Below are positions 12,226 through 23,205 of a stretch of 64,000 nt of DNA, in pieces. The translations under genes were made by a program, and so were the position numbers. The notes under the pieces are model-generated. The model had not been told where the DNA came from. It ran no database searches and worked only from the letters and a program-made list of their open reading frames with translations. The DNA comes from Terebella lapidaria (taxonomy: Eukaryota; Annelida; Polychaeta; Terebellida; Terebellidae), in contig OX424561.1 of the NCBI GenBank assembly GCA_949152475.1, positions 18,160,481-18,224,480 on the forward strand, given 5' to 3'. How positions within the stretch are numbered: position 1 is the stretch's first letter; each line of letters starts with the position of its first letter.

Positions 12226-12498
12226 CCCACCCAACCCACCCTTTTTCTTTGTAAATATTATTTACATACAAGTACCGTTGTATACTATAGTACTATATAC
12301 CATATCACTTCATTGTCATGTAATCTCGTGTTGTTTCTCCGTTATATTCAAAATATAATCTTATCTTGTATTTCTTCACTTTGGTATATTATGTGTTATT
12401 GTACTATTTTAGAATTATGTCTAATGTATCTTTTTTCAGTTTGTGTACTATGTTTCTTCCATGTATCATTATGTACGGTAGATCGTATTTACTGTGAA

Positions 12499-12741
12499 CG
12501 CGTGTCAGCCTTAGGTTCTGATTTTTGTCGTTCATATTTGTGTTATTTACCCACATATCATGGTAATTGTTAGTCATAACCCATTTCCAATAATTATGTC
12601 TTATTTCTCATTGTAACTAATTTTATTGTAACTACCTCAACTTCATTATGTTTGTATATTATAATTTAAATAATTATATTTTTAAATAAACCAAGGTCAA
12701 ATCCCAGTCGGTTAGTTACTTTATAACAGCAACACACACAA
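12499..12741 (+). repeat. Direct repeat B2
   Basis: The second copy of the 243-bp B block. It is the right-hand boundary of the candidate split-direct-repeat element. Downstream sequence CATATCTGATGC is unlike anything next to B1. Confidence 0.9.
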
Positions 12742-12840
12742 CATATCTGATGCAATTTCCATGTACGGTAATAAATGATAGTACCTGTTCGTGCAATAGA
12801 TGTAGACAGGTAGTCTGTATTGTTGCACGCAATACATAAA

Positions 12841-13211
12841 TAATAATAATAATAATAATGTGAAGGTTTTTATATAGCACTTTTCCAGAAACCTGCTCAA
12901 AGCGCTTCACAATTATTACCCCGGATATGGCCAGGAACCACTTTCCGACTCCCTGGGGTCCATAGACAATCACCTATTTGTCAGAGACTTATTGCTGCCA
13001 TATTGGCGCAAGGTGACTAGGACACACGTACAATTGCCAACACTGCCAATCGGGTACTCAATTATACGACTGAGTGAACCGAGACACACTGTGGTACACA
13101 CCTTGCCCAAGGGTGCTAGACAGCCAACACAGCAGCGCCAGCGCCGCGGCTCGAACCAACAATCTGCTGGTCACGAGACGAGCGCCTTAACTGACTGCGC
13201 TAACTGCCCCC
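12841..13211 (-). mobile_element. tRNA-derived SINE with ATT microsatellite tail
   Basis: On the minus strand the head GGGGGCAGTTAGCGCAGTCA begins a tRNA-like region. It has an A-box-like TAGCGCAGTCAGTTAAG (13188-13204) and a B box GGTTCGAGCC (13148-13157), the two internal RNA polymerase III promoter blocks. A body of about 240 bp leads to a 3' segment with AGCGCTTTGAG and AAGTGCTATATAAAAACC, then (ATT)n at 12841-12859. The tail resembles the 3' tails that marine-invertebrate SINEs share with partner LINEs. The copy looks full length. Confidence 0.8.
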
Positions 13212-13220
13212 GATAATTTT

Positions 13221-13325
13221 CTCGATAAATCGAGATATTATCTCGATAAATCGAGTTGGTTATCTCGATAAATCGAGTTATTATCTCGATAAATCGAGTT
13301 AGTTATCTCGATAAAAATCGACTTA
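13221..13325. repeat. Palindromic 21-23-bp minisatellite
   Basis: Five copies of CTCGATAAATCGAG (CTCGAT and ATCGAG around AA), each a near-perfect palindrome, start at 13221, 13242, 13264, 13285 and 13308 (the last altered). They are joined by TTATTAT or TTAGTTAT spacers. The array lies directly next to the SINE head. Confidence 0.9.
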
Positions 13326-13614
13326 TGTTTTAGGCATTTAAAGTTCAAGTAAAATGGAAATATGTTTCGAGTCACATTATTCATACTTAACACTATGTTG
13401 AATAGGCTTATATGATCGACCATCTTAACGTTAAATATCGAATAATACTGACCAAACTACCGAATTAAAAACTATAGTGAAGTTACTATATCACTATCTC
13501 TTAGAAAGATGCAACATGTTCATGAATGAAAATGTTATAATTTTTGGACCGATCGTTGAGCCGATCGTTGACCGATCGTTGAGCCTTGTAATCAGGGCTA
13601 TAATGTAGTTTACT

Positions 13615-14035
13615 TTGTGACGCGAAAGAAGACCACACGCAAACTAGCTTACATGTATGCATGCACGAATAGCTGCACAGAAAATATGTGTTCCAAAATA
13701 CGCGTCATTACGGTAAAATTTGCTTTGCATTATGGGAACGTCAATTCCCATCAGCTCCGCCATTTTGAACGTTTTTAGAGAACTGGAATATTTTGCGTAG
13801 TTTTCTCAAACCTAACACATCGATTTATGCATTATATATCTGTGGAATATGCAAAGTTTGCCATCAATTCGAGAGATTTCATGTCAAGGACGAAGAAAAT
13901 CCTCATTTGGAGTAGGTATCTAAACGTTTACATGCCAAAACGGGCGTCGATGGGCTGGCATGGAACCTCCATAAGAAAGTCAGCACATAGACATGTAGAG
14001 AGTTGGGGGCTTCGCTCCAAACGCTCTAATGGTAA
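13615..14035. repeat. Dispersed ~430-bp repeat, copy 2
   Basis: Homologous to 3180-3640 in the same orientation, with scattered substitutions and indels. The closing 9-bp hairpin is damaged (GTTGGGGGCTTCGCTCCAAA). The 126-codon frame starting here runs out of the repeat and is not conserved in copy 1. Confidence 0.7.
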
Positions 14036-14149
14036 AAAAAAAATACCGGGGTCTGCCATCATACGCTTCTCTAGCGAAGTCAACCAAGGTGAAACTCTGG
14101 TAATCAAACAGATAAATGTAACTTATGTTACTGACACCATTGACAAGGT

Positions 14150-14320
14150 GTTAGGGGTCGGTCATTATTTACTGGGTGGGGGGTTGGATGTTTTTTCCGA
14201 GAAATGAGTTTTCAAAAATTTGACCCCCCCCTCCCCCCACCAATATCGAAAACCAATCTATGACCCCCCACCATGACCCAAATCAAAAGTATGACCCCCC
14301 CCCCCCCCCGCAATCCCCAT
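14150..14320. repeat. C-rich segment, inverted relative of 20520-20640
   Basis: Runs of 7-14 C alternate with TATGACC. The motif GGTCGGTCATTATTTA (14156-14171) reappears inverted as TAAATAATGACCGGCCCC at 20601-20618, again beside long C runs. These two segments lie outside the main inverted repeat at 14947/19884 and may be its outer parts. Confidence 0.5.
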
Positions 14321-14329
14321 GTATGAATA

Positions 14330-14946
14330 TAAGGCTATGCTTCACAATTGATGACAATTATAAGGCACCAGTATCATAATATATATGATACTTGAATGCT
14401 TTTTACGGTTTATTTACATTTCTATTGAAACAATTGTGACTTTTGTCGCAAATTTATGATACTATAAGGTCAGTGAATATTATGATTTGTGCTCTTCGTG
14501 TATCCACCATTCCTCCGCTTCGAGTGTGAATGCCATTACAACAATTATTACTGGTATGCATACTATATTTGGGCACTTGATTTTGACAGATGTTTGAGGG
14601 CAAAATCAGACCCCAACCCTTCCCCCCCATCCCCGACATCTATATCCAGGATCACTTTCCTCCGAATACTAGCATTTTCATTTTCACTACATAGCCCATC
14701 GTTTCGGAGCCCACTTGAAACACTCGAGACCTAGGTCAAAGATCATTCAGTTGATTCCTTGACTCCAAAATTTTTGATGGAATGGAAAAAAATGTATGAA
14801 AACCCTCACGGACTAACTGGACACCCTAGCGAACTCGCAAAAAATACAGGGCTCTTCCACATATCATTGATGAGCAGGGAAGAATTGGTGAATCAGGCCA
14901 TTCAGAACTTTTTTTTTCTAGTCTTGAATCAGGTATGTGTTGGTTC
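14330..14946. other. Unassigned sequence
   Basis: No array, terminus or gene is recognised. A frame at 14759-15025 (TPKFLMEWKKMYENPHGLTG...) is non-repetitive up to about residue 55, then enters the inverted repeat. It could be an exon or a retroelement scrap, but I see no splice or family evidence. Confidence 0.3.
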
Positions 14947-15345
14947 TATGATATGGAGCAGAATTGGGGCCAAAATTAATGACATGTTATATTTTGCTAT
15001 ATTCAATTTTACCTTGAGATTATAGAATGCTAAACTATCAATTAAAGACATGTAAACTTCAGATTGTAGAAAACACATACAACAATCGGCACATTCTCTG
15101 TTTAAAACTTTATCATTTGAACTTTAATGTTTAAAAATTTCAAAAATGAACAACCCATATGTGTGAAGAAAGGAAAATAAAATTTATATTTCATTGTTCA
15201 ATTCAGTAAAATACAAAGAAAACTTTATATAACGTGTTTTCTTCTTCCGTATTTCGACACCTTACATGTATATAATTCAGGTTTTGTCATTTACCCATTG
15301 CTAACTCCGCATTCACAAATCTATCTTTTGTATTTCAAAAGTTCG
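14947..15345 (+). repeat. Left arm of a ~400-bp inverted repeat
   Basis: It reads TATGGAGCAGAATTGGGGCC through TTCAAAAGTTCGTGTT and matches the reverse complement of 19473-19884 with many small differences, clearly homologous throughout. The arms are 4.1 kb apart and enclose the element at 15742-16979 and the solo LTR at 17059-17755. Confidence 0.75.
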
Positions 15346-15388
15346 TGTTTGAAAGTTCATGTTTGAAAGTTCGTATTCGGAAGTCTTG

Positions 15389-15433
15389 AAGTATGTCACG
15401 AAGTATGTCATGAAGTATGTCGCGAAGTATGTT
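15389..15433 (+). repeat. 12-bp tandem repeat
   Basis: Four copies of GAAGTATGTCAC-like units (CAC, CAT, CGC, TAG endings) stand just inside the left inverted-repeat arm. Confidence 0.85.
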
Positions 15434-15741
15434 AGAGGAGTGTGAAACTAAATGCCCCCCTGATGCTGCCTCTCTGCCGGCGCAAAGACTCCTGGCTGGC
15501 GATGGATTGTCAATAGTGTCTGCACAGCCGACATCGACAAAACTTTCATGTTGTACCCATCTACTAGCCGTTTTTACTCCGCCAAAAAATATTCGATGAA
15601 GAGAAAAGTAACGGTGAGTTCTCCTTTTCAAGTTTTCGAAGTACACAATCAATTTATTTTGTTGAATTTAATCTCCGAAATGTAGTGTCTGGGCGATAAT
15701 TAGGGCTCATAAGCTCATAAAACGAAGCAAACGCCCGCCTT

Positions 15742-16979
15742 CACGGTGGCTAGGCGTTACGCGTTATCCAGGGAGTGCCGCGTAAAATCATGAGTATTAC
15801 GCATTATTCGTGAGGAAATGGCAGCCTCTGGTTGACTCCTAGCAGGAAATATAACAATTTCTCTAATTTTACCGTTTTGAAATGTCGGATTTGGTTTTGC
15901 ACGGAACATTATTCATGATTGTTGTTGAGAGTTTAAATTAAATAAATGAGCCAGTGTAGCGATACCTTCGGCTGCACAATATCTGTCAATGTTGCTTCGA
16001 CAGCCGCTCTGCTCGGTTTTGGGGTTGAAAAATGTTACATATCGGCATTATTGTGAATAGAATGAGAGGTATATAATATTGATATTATGGGCTTCACGTG
16101 TGCCTGTCTTGAATTTTTTTTTAAATGGTCGCAAGCACCACGAATCTAGGTTGAATGTGTCATTTGTTTATTTGCTATACTTTACGCGATTTGTGTGAGG
16201 GCATTACGCGTATGTGCATGAGTAAATATTTTGTTGAGGTTGGGATATTTCTTTTTTTTAATGTGAATTTTTCTCCAGTTTTTACTGCTCAATTGATGGG
16301 ATAAATTCCAGTTCAAGGGATAATGTTTTCACTTGGTGAGCTTTCGTGTAAAAGACACGAAAAGCTCTTAGTATTGTCAATTTCAGATTTATGAAAATTG
16401 GGAGGAACATATGGAGGATAACGATAAGTGAGAAGTATCATCATTGGAAAATATTTGTGTATGCATTGCCACCTCGACCATCCCCGACAACGCTCACATG
16501 TTTCCTTATGCTGTAACGCGTGTGTAGATTTTCGCCCTCAGGCTGATACGCGTAAACCATAAAAAGCTTCTCATTTCATAAAATACTCGATAAAAACAAC
16601 TGGTTGCATGATGTAACAATAAAGAAAGATTTCTGCGAGCATTCTATGATATACCAACATGCACTATGTTAGTTTCAATTTACAGCCGATGATATTTCAC
16701 AAACAAGTCGCAAGCGTGCGGGTGATGTCACGAACGGTGTGTCCATTTTCGTAGATATAACGATGTATGCGAGTAATTCATAGTATCATACGTGATGTTT
16801 GCTCATTGGGATGTTCCGTGGATACAAAATTTTAGGAAGTAAATGAACATTTCCACGAAGTCACCTCATTTGAAATGGGGACCTATGTCGTTTCCTGTGC
16901 AATTTCCTCACGAATAACGCGTAATACTCACGATTTTACGCGGTACTCCCTGAATAACGCGTAACGCCTAGCCACCATG
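15742..16979. mobile_element. DNA-transposon-like element with 82-bp TIRs
   Basis: The left end CACGGTGGCTAGGCGTTACG (15742 on) is repeated inverted at the right end, CGCCTAGCCACCATG (to 16979). The match continues inward for about 82 bp to GTGAGGAAAT, with five or so differences. The TIRs hold several ACGCG / GCGTAA motifs, striking in AT-rich DNA. The 1.07-kb interior has no long ORF, so the copy is non-autonomous. The exact target-site duplication is unclear, so I do not assign a superfamily. Confidence 0.75.
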
Positions 16980-17058
16980 ATCTTGTGCCCATTATGTATA
17001 GATCCATTCTGTAGATTTTGAAAATAAAATACTACTATTCGTTTATCCATGTACTAGT

Positions 17059-17755
17059 TGTAACGTTTGACGCACACAGGGTGCACGCGGCGGGTGTCGT
17101 AATTACTAGAACTACAACCAGGTAACAGTCCGTCCAGACGAGTCCGGCCGATCATAGATCTACATCACATCATAACACATCATTATCAACATCATCATCA
17201 TACAGCATATACATTATTGTGGTAATGTTGCCGTATGCAGAGCCTGAGATGCCATGGGAGCGGCACCACAGAACTCGCACACGTGGGCATGTTGCTGGCC
17301 GGCCTCGCCGACGGCACTGCCACAGGGTTGGAACCCTAGACAGCCCGACGGTCTGCCAGAGCCTGTGTCACACCATCCCAGGGCGAGAGACCGGTGATCA
17401 CAGGGCCCCGAATCATCACGGTCTCCCTCCTGGGCCCCGTATGGGAATCGTCCCAAGGGCCCCTGCGGGCCTTAGCCGGTGAGTACGGACATAGAGCTCA
17501 TGCCCGAGCCCTCCGTCGTCCTCTCGCCTTGCCAGCACTGAGACAACTCCACTGAACAAGACGGCTTCGGATTATTTATAACCCCTGAATAAACGAGACA
17601 CGAGTGATGACGTAAGGCCATTGTTACAGTACAATGGAGCGAGAGGATTAGAGGGCGTTGCTATGTAGCGCACGTGTTTCGGATACGAAGCGGCCAAAAC
17701 AAGAGTAGTGTTTACAAAGAATCTCCTGCCGTGATCTTTGAGTGAAATCGCCACA
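17059..17755 (-). mobile_element. Solo LTR of the same Ty3/gypsy family as 52745-64000
   Basis: Read on the minus strand it starts TGTGGCGATTT and ends AACGTTACA. It shares ordered blocks with the LTR at 52745-53481: TGTGGCGATTT at the start, GTAAAC, CCAGAGCC..GCTGTC-type GC-rich blocks in the middle, and CTGTTACCTGGTT near the end. It is flanked by TAGT on both sides (17055-17058 and 17756-17759), a 4-bp target-site duplication. The internal region is absent, as expected after LTR-LTR recombination. It is clearly older than the element at 52.7 kb because it is highly diverged. Confidence 0.8.
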
Positions 17756-17759
17756 TAGT

Positions 17760-19470
17760 AATAGCCTATAAATATACATTTCTACTGGATATTTCTTCCA
17801 CTTTTCAGATGCAAGTGGGGGCGCCATTGAACAGTTTAACTCTGCAATTGATGATTTTTGACAGGTGAATTACAAATTGTTAATGTTTATCATCCAAGAT
17901 ATTCTGCATTTTTGTTATAAAAATATAATAAAATGGTCAAGTTATGACCTGATAGTTGCATACATGTGTTTTGGAATTCAAAATGTTTCTTTCAAATTTT
18001 TGTTAGGTGATGACTGATGTTATGGCCTGAAGTCAAGATAATCGACTGACTGAAATCAGCATCAAGACTCCAGATCACAGGCGAACTGAAGGAGGCATGG
18101 CTCCTAATCGAAGGCTGACTGAAAGGGGGTGACACTCAAAATGTTGTCTTCAACATCTTGAACTTTGAGCTGATAGTGTGACAAATAATGAGTTTGGTAG
18201 TAAAAATGTAAATGTATACACGGTATGTACTTGGTATGATTAAGTATTTTTTGTTCATATTCAGAAGCATTCCCTATGTAGTATAGGATTTGATGCTCAA
18301 TGATGGTTCCACAAAGTTTTAAAGATGAAATTTTCCAAGAACTTGTATACACATTGATCACATTCATAACAGACTAATATGTTTGTGATATATGCAGTAA
18401 TATGTTGGAATGCTATGGTAGAGATGATATACCTGATTCGAACAATATATTATTACAGACAATGTATTCAGTACAGAAGCACATTTAAATAGCTATTTTA
18501 GACCTCCTGAATTTCCAAGCTGTGAAGTTAGCAGCGTGCTTAGACATGTATGTGTGTCAGTCCTCCATGGTCTGTGAAATTTACATGTAGTTGGTTCAGT
18601 TATTAACATAAGCACAGTAATTTATCATTTTCTGATGAACAATTTTTTACGAATATGTGGACAAGGCATTTATACATGTACTAGTATTTGTAGGATGAAC
18701 CCAATTTCATTCGTATGATTTATTTGTGTAGGAGTTAGCTTGTTAATTGATAATATTGAAGTGTATCTGAATTTTGAAAATATATTCTATTTTTATAATG
18801 TACTGATATTATTGCTCGTCTTGTTGAGTCTTACTGTGGAATAAACATCTTTACACGGTCCATCGCAAGAGTTCTTTGTCATAAATATTGTCTTTGTTGT
18901 GGTAAACATACAATTTTTGGTGATTCTAACTCATCACAAAACTTTTAGTATGTTCTTGCACATGATATTTTTCCCTAAATTATGATTTTGAAAAAAAATA
19001 AACCAATCCCAATGAGTGACCATATTTATATGCCATCTTATCACCATTATGTGCATAGAATCCAGAATAAATATAGTTCCGCGAAACTAACAAAAACAAC
19101 TTGTCGTGTACATGCGGTTGTTGTTGTTGTTGATATATAATAGAATTAGATGTCTCCAAAACTTTTTTTTTCGAATAGTATTGTAAAAATGAAATGAATA
19201 AAGGAAAAAATATAAAGATTAAAAACATTATATTAATTTTCGAATATAATGTTTTGGATGTAAGAAATATATGCCTAGTTATTCCCATTCACAAACACTA
19301 TCATCAGCATGATGCATACCGATAGGCGTTCAAGTTTTCCCCCGCGAGTGAACCGTCTTGCACGGGTGTGTGGGTGGCATGGCGTGAGGGAGTATTCGGT
19401 TTCACATTAACAAATCTCATATCGCTTCACGCGCCCTCTGTTCCACATGCGAGAGTCATTTGTAGATTTT
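17760..19470. other. AT-rich unique sequence, no gene recognised
   Basis: No array, terminus or coding region is supported. Frames of 87-102 codons on the minus strand (18104-18367, 18980-19288) are low-complexity or lack any family signature. Confidence 0.5.
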
Positions 19471-19472
19471 CC

Positions 19473-19884
19473 AACACGAACTCCAAAATGTCAAAATGCA
19501 GAAGATAGATTTCTGAATGCCGAATTGTCAATGGATGAATGACAGAACGTGAATCAGAAACATATAAACTATAGAACTACGTAAGGAGAAAACCACTTAT
19601 ATAAAGTGTTGTTTTTTTATTGTATTTTACTGAATCATAGACTATTAAAATATAAATTTTATTATCCTTTCTTCAAACATATGGTTTGTTGATTTTGACG
19701 AAAAAGTTTTAATATGAGGGTTTTAAACAAATAATGTACCTATTGTAGTTTGTGCTTTCTACAATCTGAAGTTCACATATCTATAATTGATAGTTTAGCT
19801 TTCTATAATCTCGAGATAAAAATTGAATATAGCAAAATATGACATGTCATTAATTTTGGCCCCAATTCTGCTCCATACTATGAT
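19473..19884 (-). repeat. Right arm of the ~400-bp inverted repeat
   Basis: Reverse-complement homologue of 14947-15345. Landmarks are TTTCTACAATCTGAAGTTCA (19757 on), AGCAAAATATGACATGTCAT and GGCCCCAATTCTGCTCCATA ending about 19878. Confidence 0.75.
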
Positions 19885-19889
19885 GGGCT

Positions 19890-20520
19890 CACAATGTTCT
19901 GCCACCATCCAAATCATGTGAGTCAGATTCACTACCCGGGTCATCCGGGGCGATCCCGGACTATTTTGCCATTCTTTGTGGAAAGGTGGATTTTCACATG
20001 GTGGTTTGTGATAGTCCTGAGGTCTTCGGGGAACATTTCAGTGGGGTCATGTGTTGACAAAATTTTGAGTGGAAAACCGGTCTGTGGTTCTGACATGCTA
20101 GTTCGGGTTCATCGGAAGGGATGATATGTTGCTCAGGGTGGTATGGACTGTGGTTTGTTTGTGACAGGACCCTGCTGATCTGGGTTCGTCCTTGCTGGCA
20201 CCGTGTTCAGCTGTAGTGCTACTCCGTTAGGTCCAAAGTTGATTCTTGGTGACAATGTTTCAATCTGAGTGATGAGCGCTGATCAATGCGGCATCTCTTG
20301 ATGTTGGTGTTCCTGGATGGTCCTCTGCAGGATCCGGTTTCAGTGAGATTATGGTTTTACTGAAAATGTTATGAATTCCATCGTGTACTCCAATCAGTCC
20401 ATGTACTGATATTAAGTGGATTGTTTCCACCTAATTATTTAACTATTTTACCATTCAGATTTCCTCAAAATAACTCAATTTCAAACTCCGACCCCGAGTC
20501 CCATCGAAAATAAAAGTATG
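19890..20520. other. Unassigned sequence
   Basis: No gene, array or element end is recognised. It is moderately G/T-rich with short frames only. Confidence 0.4.
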
Positions 20521-20640
20521 ACCCCCCAATAATGTTGGAAATGAAAGTGTGACCCCCCCCCCCCCCCCGTTTTTATCCCCCCCCCCCCCCACACACACCT
20601 TATAAATAATGACCGGCCCCTTATTGAGCCTAGAGATGAG
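20520..20640. repeat. C-run segment
   Basis: Runs of about 15 C (20550 on) and 16 C (20577 on) with GTATGACCCCCC motifs. It is the inverted relative of 14150-14320. Homopolymer lengths here are likely to vary or be misassembled. Confidence 0.6.
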
Positions 20641-22030
20641 TTTTCCCCTACATAATCTCGAAAAAAATTTAAGCCAAGCGTGTCTGATGGTTGTCGTAGA
20701 GAAATATATCCCAACTGGCATGTCGTTGACAAGGTATCTTATTTCCGTCGTATCTTAATAATTTTGCATGATGTATGGCGTCCTGAATTAACTCAACTCA
20801 GAAAGGGGTCCGGAGTTTGTAGCTTTTGAGAACAAAAATGCTCACAGACGTGGGGTGTCCACAATAACCTGTCGTCAGTCGTCTTTCCTACACAGCAACT
20901 AGCGTGCTGAAGTAGGACATAAAACGGTGAACAGACTTATAACCAACAACACAAGGTCACAGGGCGATTTGGATACTGACAAATTCCAACGAGTAATATT
21001 ACATGTACACTGTTATTTGCATCTGCCCTGAGAAGGATAACAAGCTACCCCCATGTGTGCGGCCCACGAATACTTCCTGGGTTGTATTGACGACATGTTA
21101 CATTGCAGGAAAGGCTGGTAGCTACGAAATCAGCTCCGATGCCCCAACATATGAGGAAGGCGGAGTACCTGACTGAACGAACCAAGCGTCTGATGCCTCT
21201 CCAGGAAGAAACCAGAATCAGCTGGGTTCGGATCTCAGGAATCCGAGGCCATACATGTCAGGTGATAAACGTTTGACAGCACGGTCAGCTAAAGTGGTTC
21301 GTGTTGATGGTTCTGATAGCTTCACTGTCAGAAAATGAAGTTCTTAGGCTATATCCAACCTTCCAAGCTATCAAAGTCTGACACCAATGCTATTGACGAC
21401 ATGAGACACCCAGAATTGGTCACCAGAATTCGATTGACTATACGCACTTTAGCACCGACCTTTCACAAGCACCGACCAAACGACTCAAGTACTGACTCTG
21501 AACTTTCAGAGGACCTCAAGGTCCCACAGCCCACTGCTACATCTGTTCCCATGGATCTGGCTCCTGCTGATCATCCTCCAGATCTCACACCGGATCATTC
21601 TCGACAGTGCTGCTGAAGAAGAATGGAGTCAGAAATGGTGAAAAATATGGTCTTTTGGCAAATATAACACATAAAATTGTTGATTGATCCTACGATCCAA
21701 AGCCAAGGTACGTTATGGGCAAAAGACACTCGAAGTTTTGCATTGAACTTGAATTGAGCGCAAGTGTGTCGAGGTACGAAGTATTTATGGGGAATATTTA
21801 TTTTCGATTTAAATTAATTGTATCCCCCGAACAAAGTTCGGCGGATACTATGGATTTACGATCGTCGCGCCGCCGCCGCCGCCTCGTCCGCAGACACTTT
21901 CTTGTGAACGCGCTGCAGCTTGCAAATCTGAACCGATTCTGATAATATTTTATATGGACATGTCTTATGGTGAGATCACGACACCTATCGATTTTGGTTG
22001 CGATAGCAACCAAAATAGCCGATTGGCGTA
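20640..22030 (+). other. Mostly unique; possible retroelement scrap at 21230-21620
   Basis: At 21270-21330 one frame reads RSAKVVRVDGSDSF, and a 93-codon frame follows at 21335-21616. This weakly recalls the C-terminal part of retroelement polyproteins, but no catalytic motif is present and I would not name it. A CpG-rich (GCC)n patch is at 21869-21886. A hairpin with a 10-bp perfect stem TTTTGGTTGC and loop GATA is at 21992-22015. Confidence 0.3.
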
Positions 22031-22329
22031 ACATTTTGTGCTCAAATTAGCCTGTTTAACACACATGGGTTGTGAACGCTCTACGGGTAGGAGTTTTCGA
22101 TGAATGATGATGAAATCGCACAGGCTCAATGAGTAAGATCATTACACAACACCTATTGTTTTTCAGAATGATCGAATAAATATAATAAGTTTGAGAGGTT
22201 AACTTATTACGACAAATACCTACTTTGACATGTGTGATCACTCCAATAACATGTACTATGAAAGCAAATTGCACTGGATTCTTGTTCAGAATACCGAACT
22301 GATGTTTTTGGTGAAAAAAGAAAAATATT

Positions 22330-22760
22330 ACTGAATAAGTTAACATTGGTTTTACTAGTTAAGTCTATTATTGGCCACAATAAAAATAGTTAAGACGAGA
22401 AACATTTATTATTGAGCTCAACAAGGTAAAGGTTTTGTCCAGTAGAGATTTCACAGGTGTAACCGTATAAGTTAACATTATTTTTACTAGTTAAGTCTAT
22501 TATTGACCACAATAAAAATAGTTAAGACAAGAAACATTTATTATTGGGCTCAACAAGGTAAAGCTTCTGTGCAGTAGAGATTTCATGGCTGTAGCCGAAT
22601 AAGTTAACATCATTTTTACTAGTTAAGTCTTTTATTGACCTCAAGAAAAATAAGACAAGAAATATTTATTATTGAGCTCACCATTTAAAAGTTTTGTCCA
22701 GTAGAGATTTCATGGGTGTAACCGGATAAGTTAACATTATTTTTACCAGTAAAGTCAATT
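22330..22760 (+). repeat. ~133-bp tandem array
   Basis: ATAAGTTAACATT followed by TACTAGTTAAGTCTATTATT and GTAGAGATTTCA recurs at about 22334, 22467, 22600 and 22727, giving 3.3 units. A diverged single relative is at 51995-52100 (GAGCACAATAATGATAACTT, TTTATTATTGGACTC, GTTTTGTCCAGCAGAG). Confidence 0.85.
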
Positions 22761-22764
22761 TTTA

Positions 22765-23205
22765 CTTCGAATTTCAACTTGAAACCAAGTTTGGCACATA
22801 TTATGAATTAAAATATAATTTATGGTGAAAGATCGATCTGGCTCCAATTTCGTCATCTTGAAATGCAGTTTTGGTAAACTTTTACTTGAATTTCAGCTTG
22901 AAACCAAGTTTGGCACATATTATGAATTAAAATTTAAATTTATGGTGAAAAGTTTGACCTGGCTCCAATTTCGTCATCTTGAAATGTAGTTTTGGTCAAC
23001 TTTTACTTTGAATTTCAACTTGGAACCAAGTTTGGCACATAGTATGAGTTGAAATATAACTTATGGTGAAAAGTTCGATCTGGCTTCGATTTAGTCATCT
23101 TGAAATGCAGTTTTTGTCAACTTTTGCTTGAATTTCATCTTGGACCCAAGTTTGTCAAATATTCTGAGTTGAAATATAACTTAAGGTGAAAAAAATTATT
23201 TTATC
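22765..23205 (+). repeat. ~119-bp tandem array
   Basis: TTGAATTTCAACTTGAAACC plus AAGTTTGGCACATA and GTCATCTTGAAATG recurs with about 118-120-bp spacing, four units, directly after the ~133-bp array. Confidence 0.85.

Larger units (their letters stand above)
4089..12741 (+). mobile_element. Candidate split-direct-repeat retroelement (A1 ... B1 A2 B2)
   Basis: Two different repeat pairs occur in the order A1 (4089-4319), B1 (11751-11993), A2 (11995-12225), B2 (12499-12741). A1 and A2 match over all 231 bp and B1 and B2 over all 243 bp by eye. B1 and A2 are separated by one base, and 273 bp lie between A2 and B2. This order is the published hallmark of Ngaro/PAT-like tyrosine-recombinase retroelements (split direct repeats). 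The 7.4-kb interior has no recognisable reverse transcriptase or tyrosine recombinase. It is mostly tandem arrays, one inserted AGGTTACC element and a small protease-like remnant. If the interpretation is right, it is a non-autonomous or heavily eroded copy. Rearranged LTRs are the alternative. Confidence 0.5.

Noticed and set aside
11995..12741. Plain 747-bp LTR (A2 + spacer + B2)
   Set aside because: B1 lies directly before A2 without the spacer, and A1 is not followed by the spacer or B, so an ordinary LTR pair does not explain the layout. Kept as the alternative to test.
22330..23205. CRISPR-like regular spacing
   Set aside because: These are whole-unit tandem repeats without unique spacers in a eukaryotic genome. 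The same applies to the 113-, 134-, 147- and 169-bp arrays.
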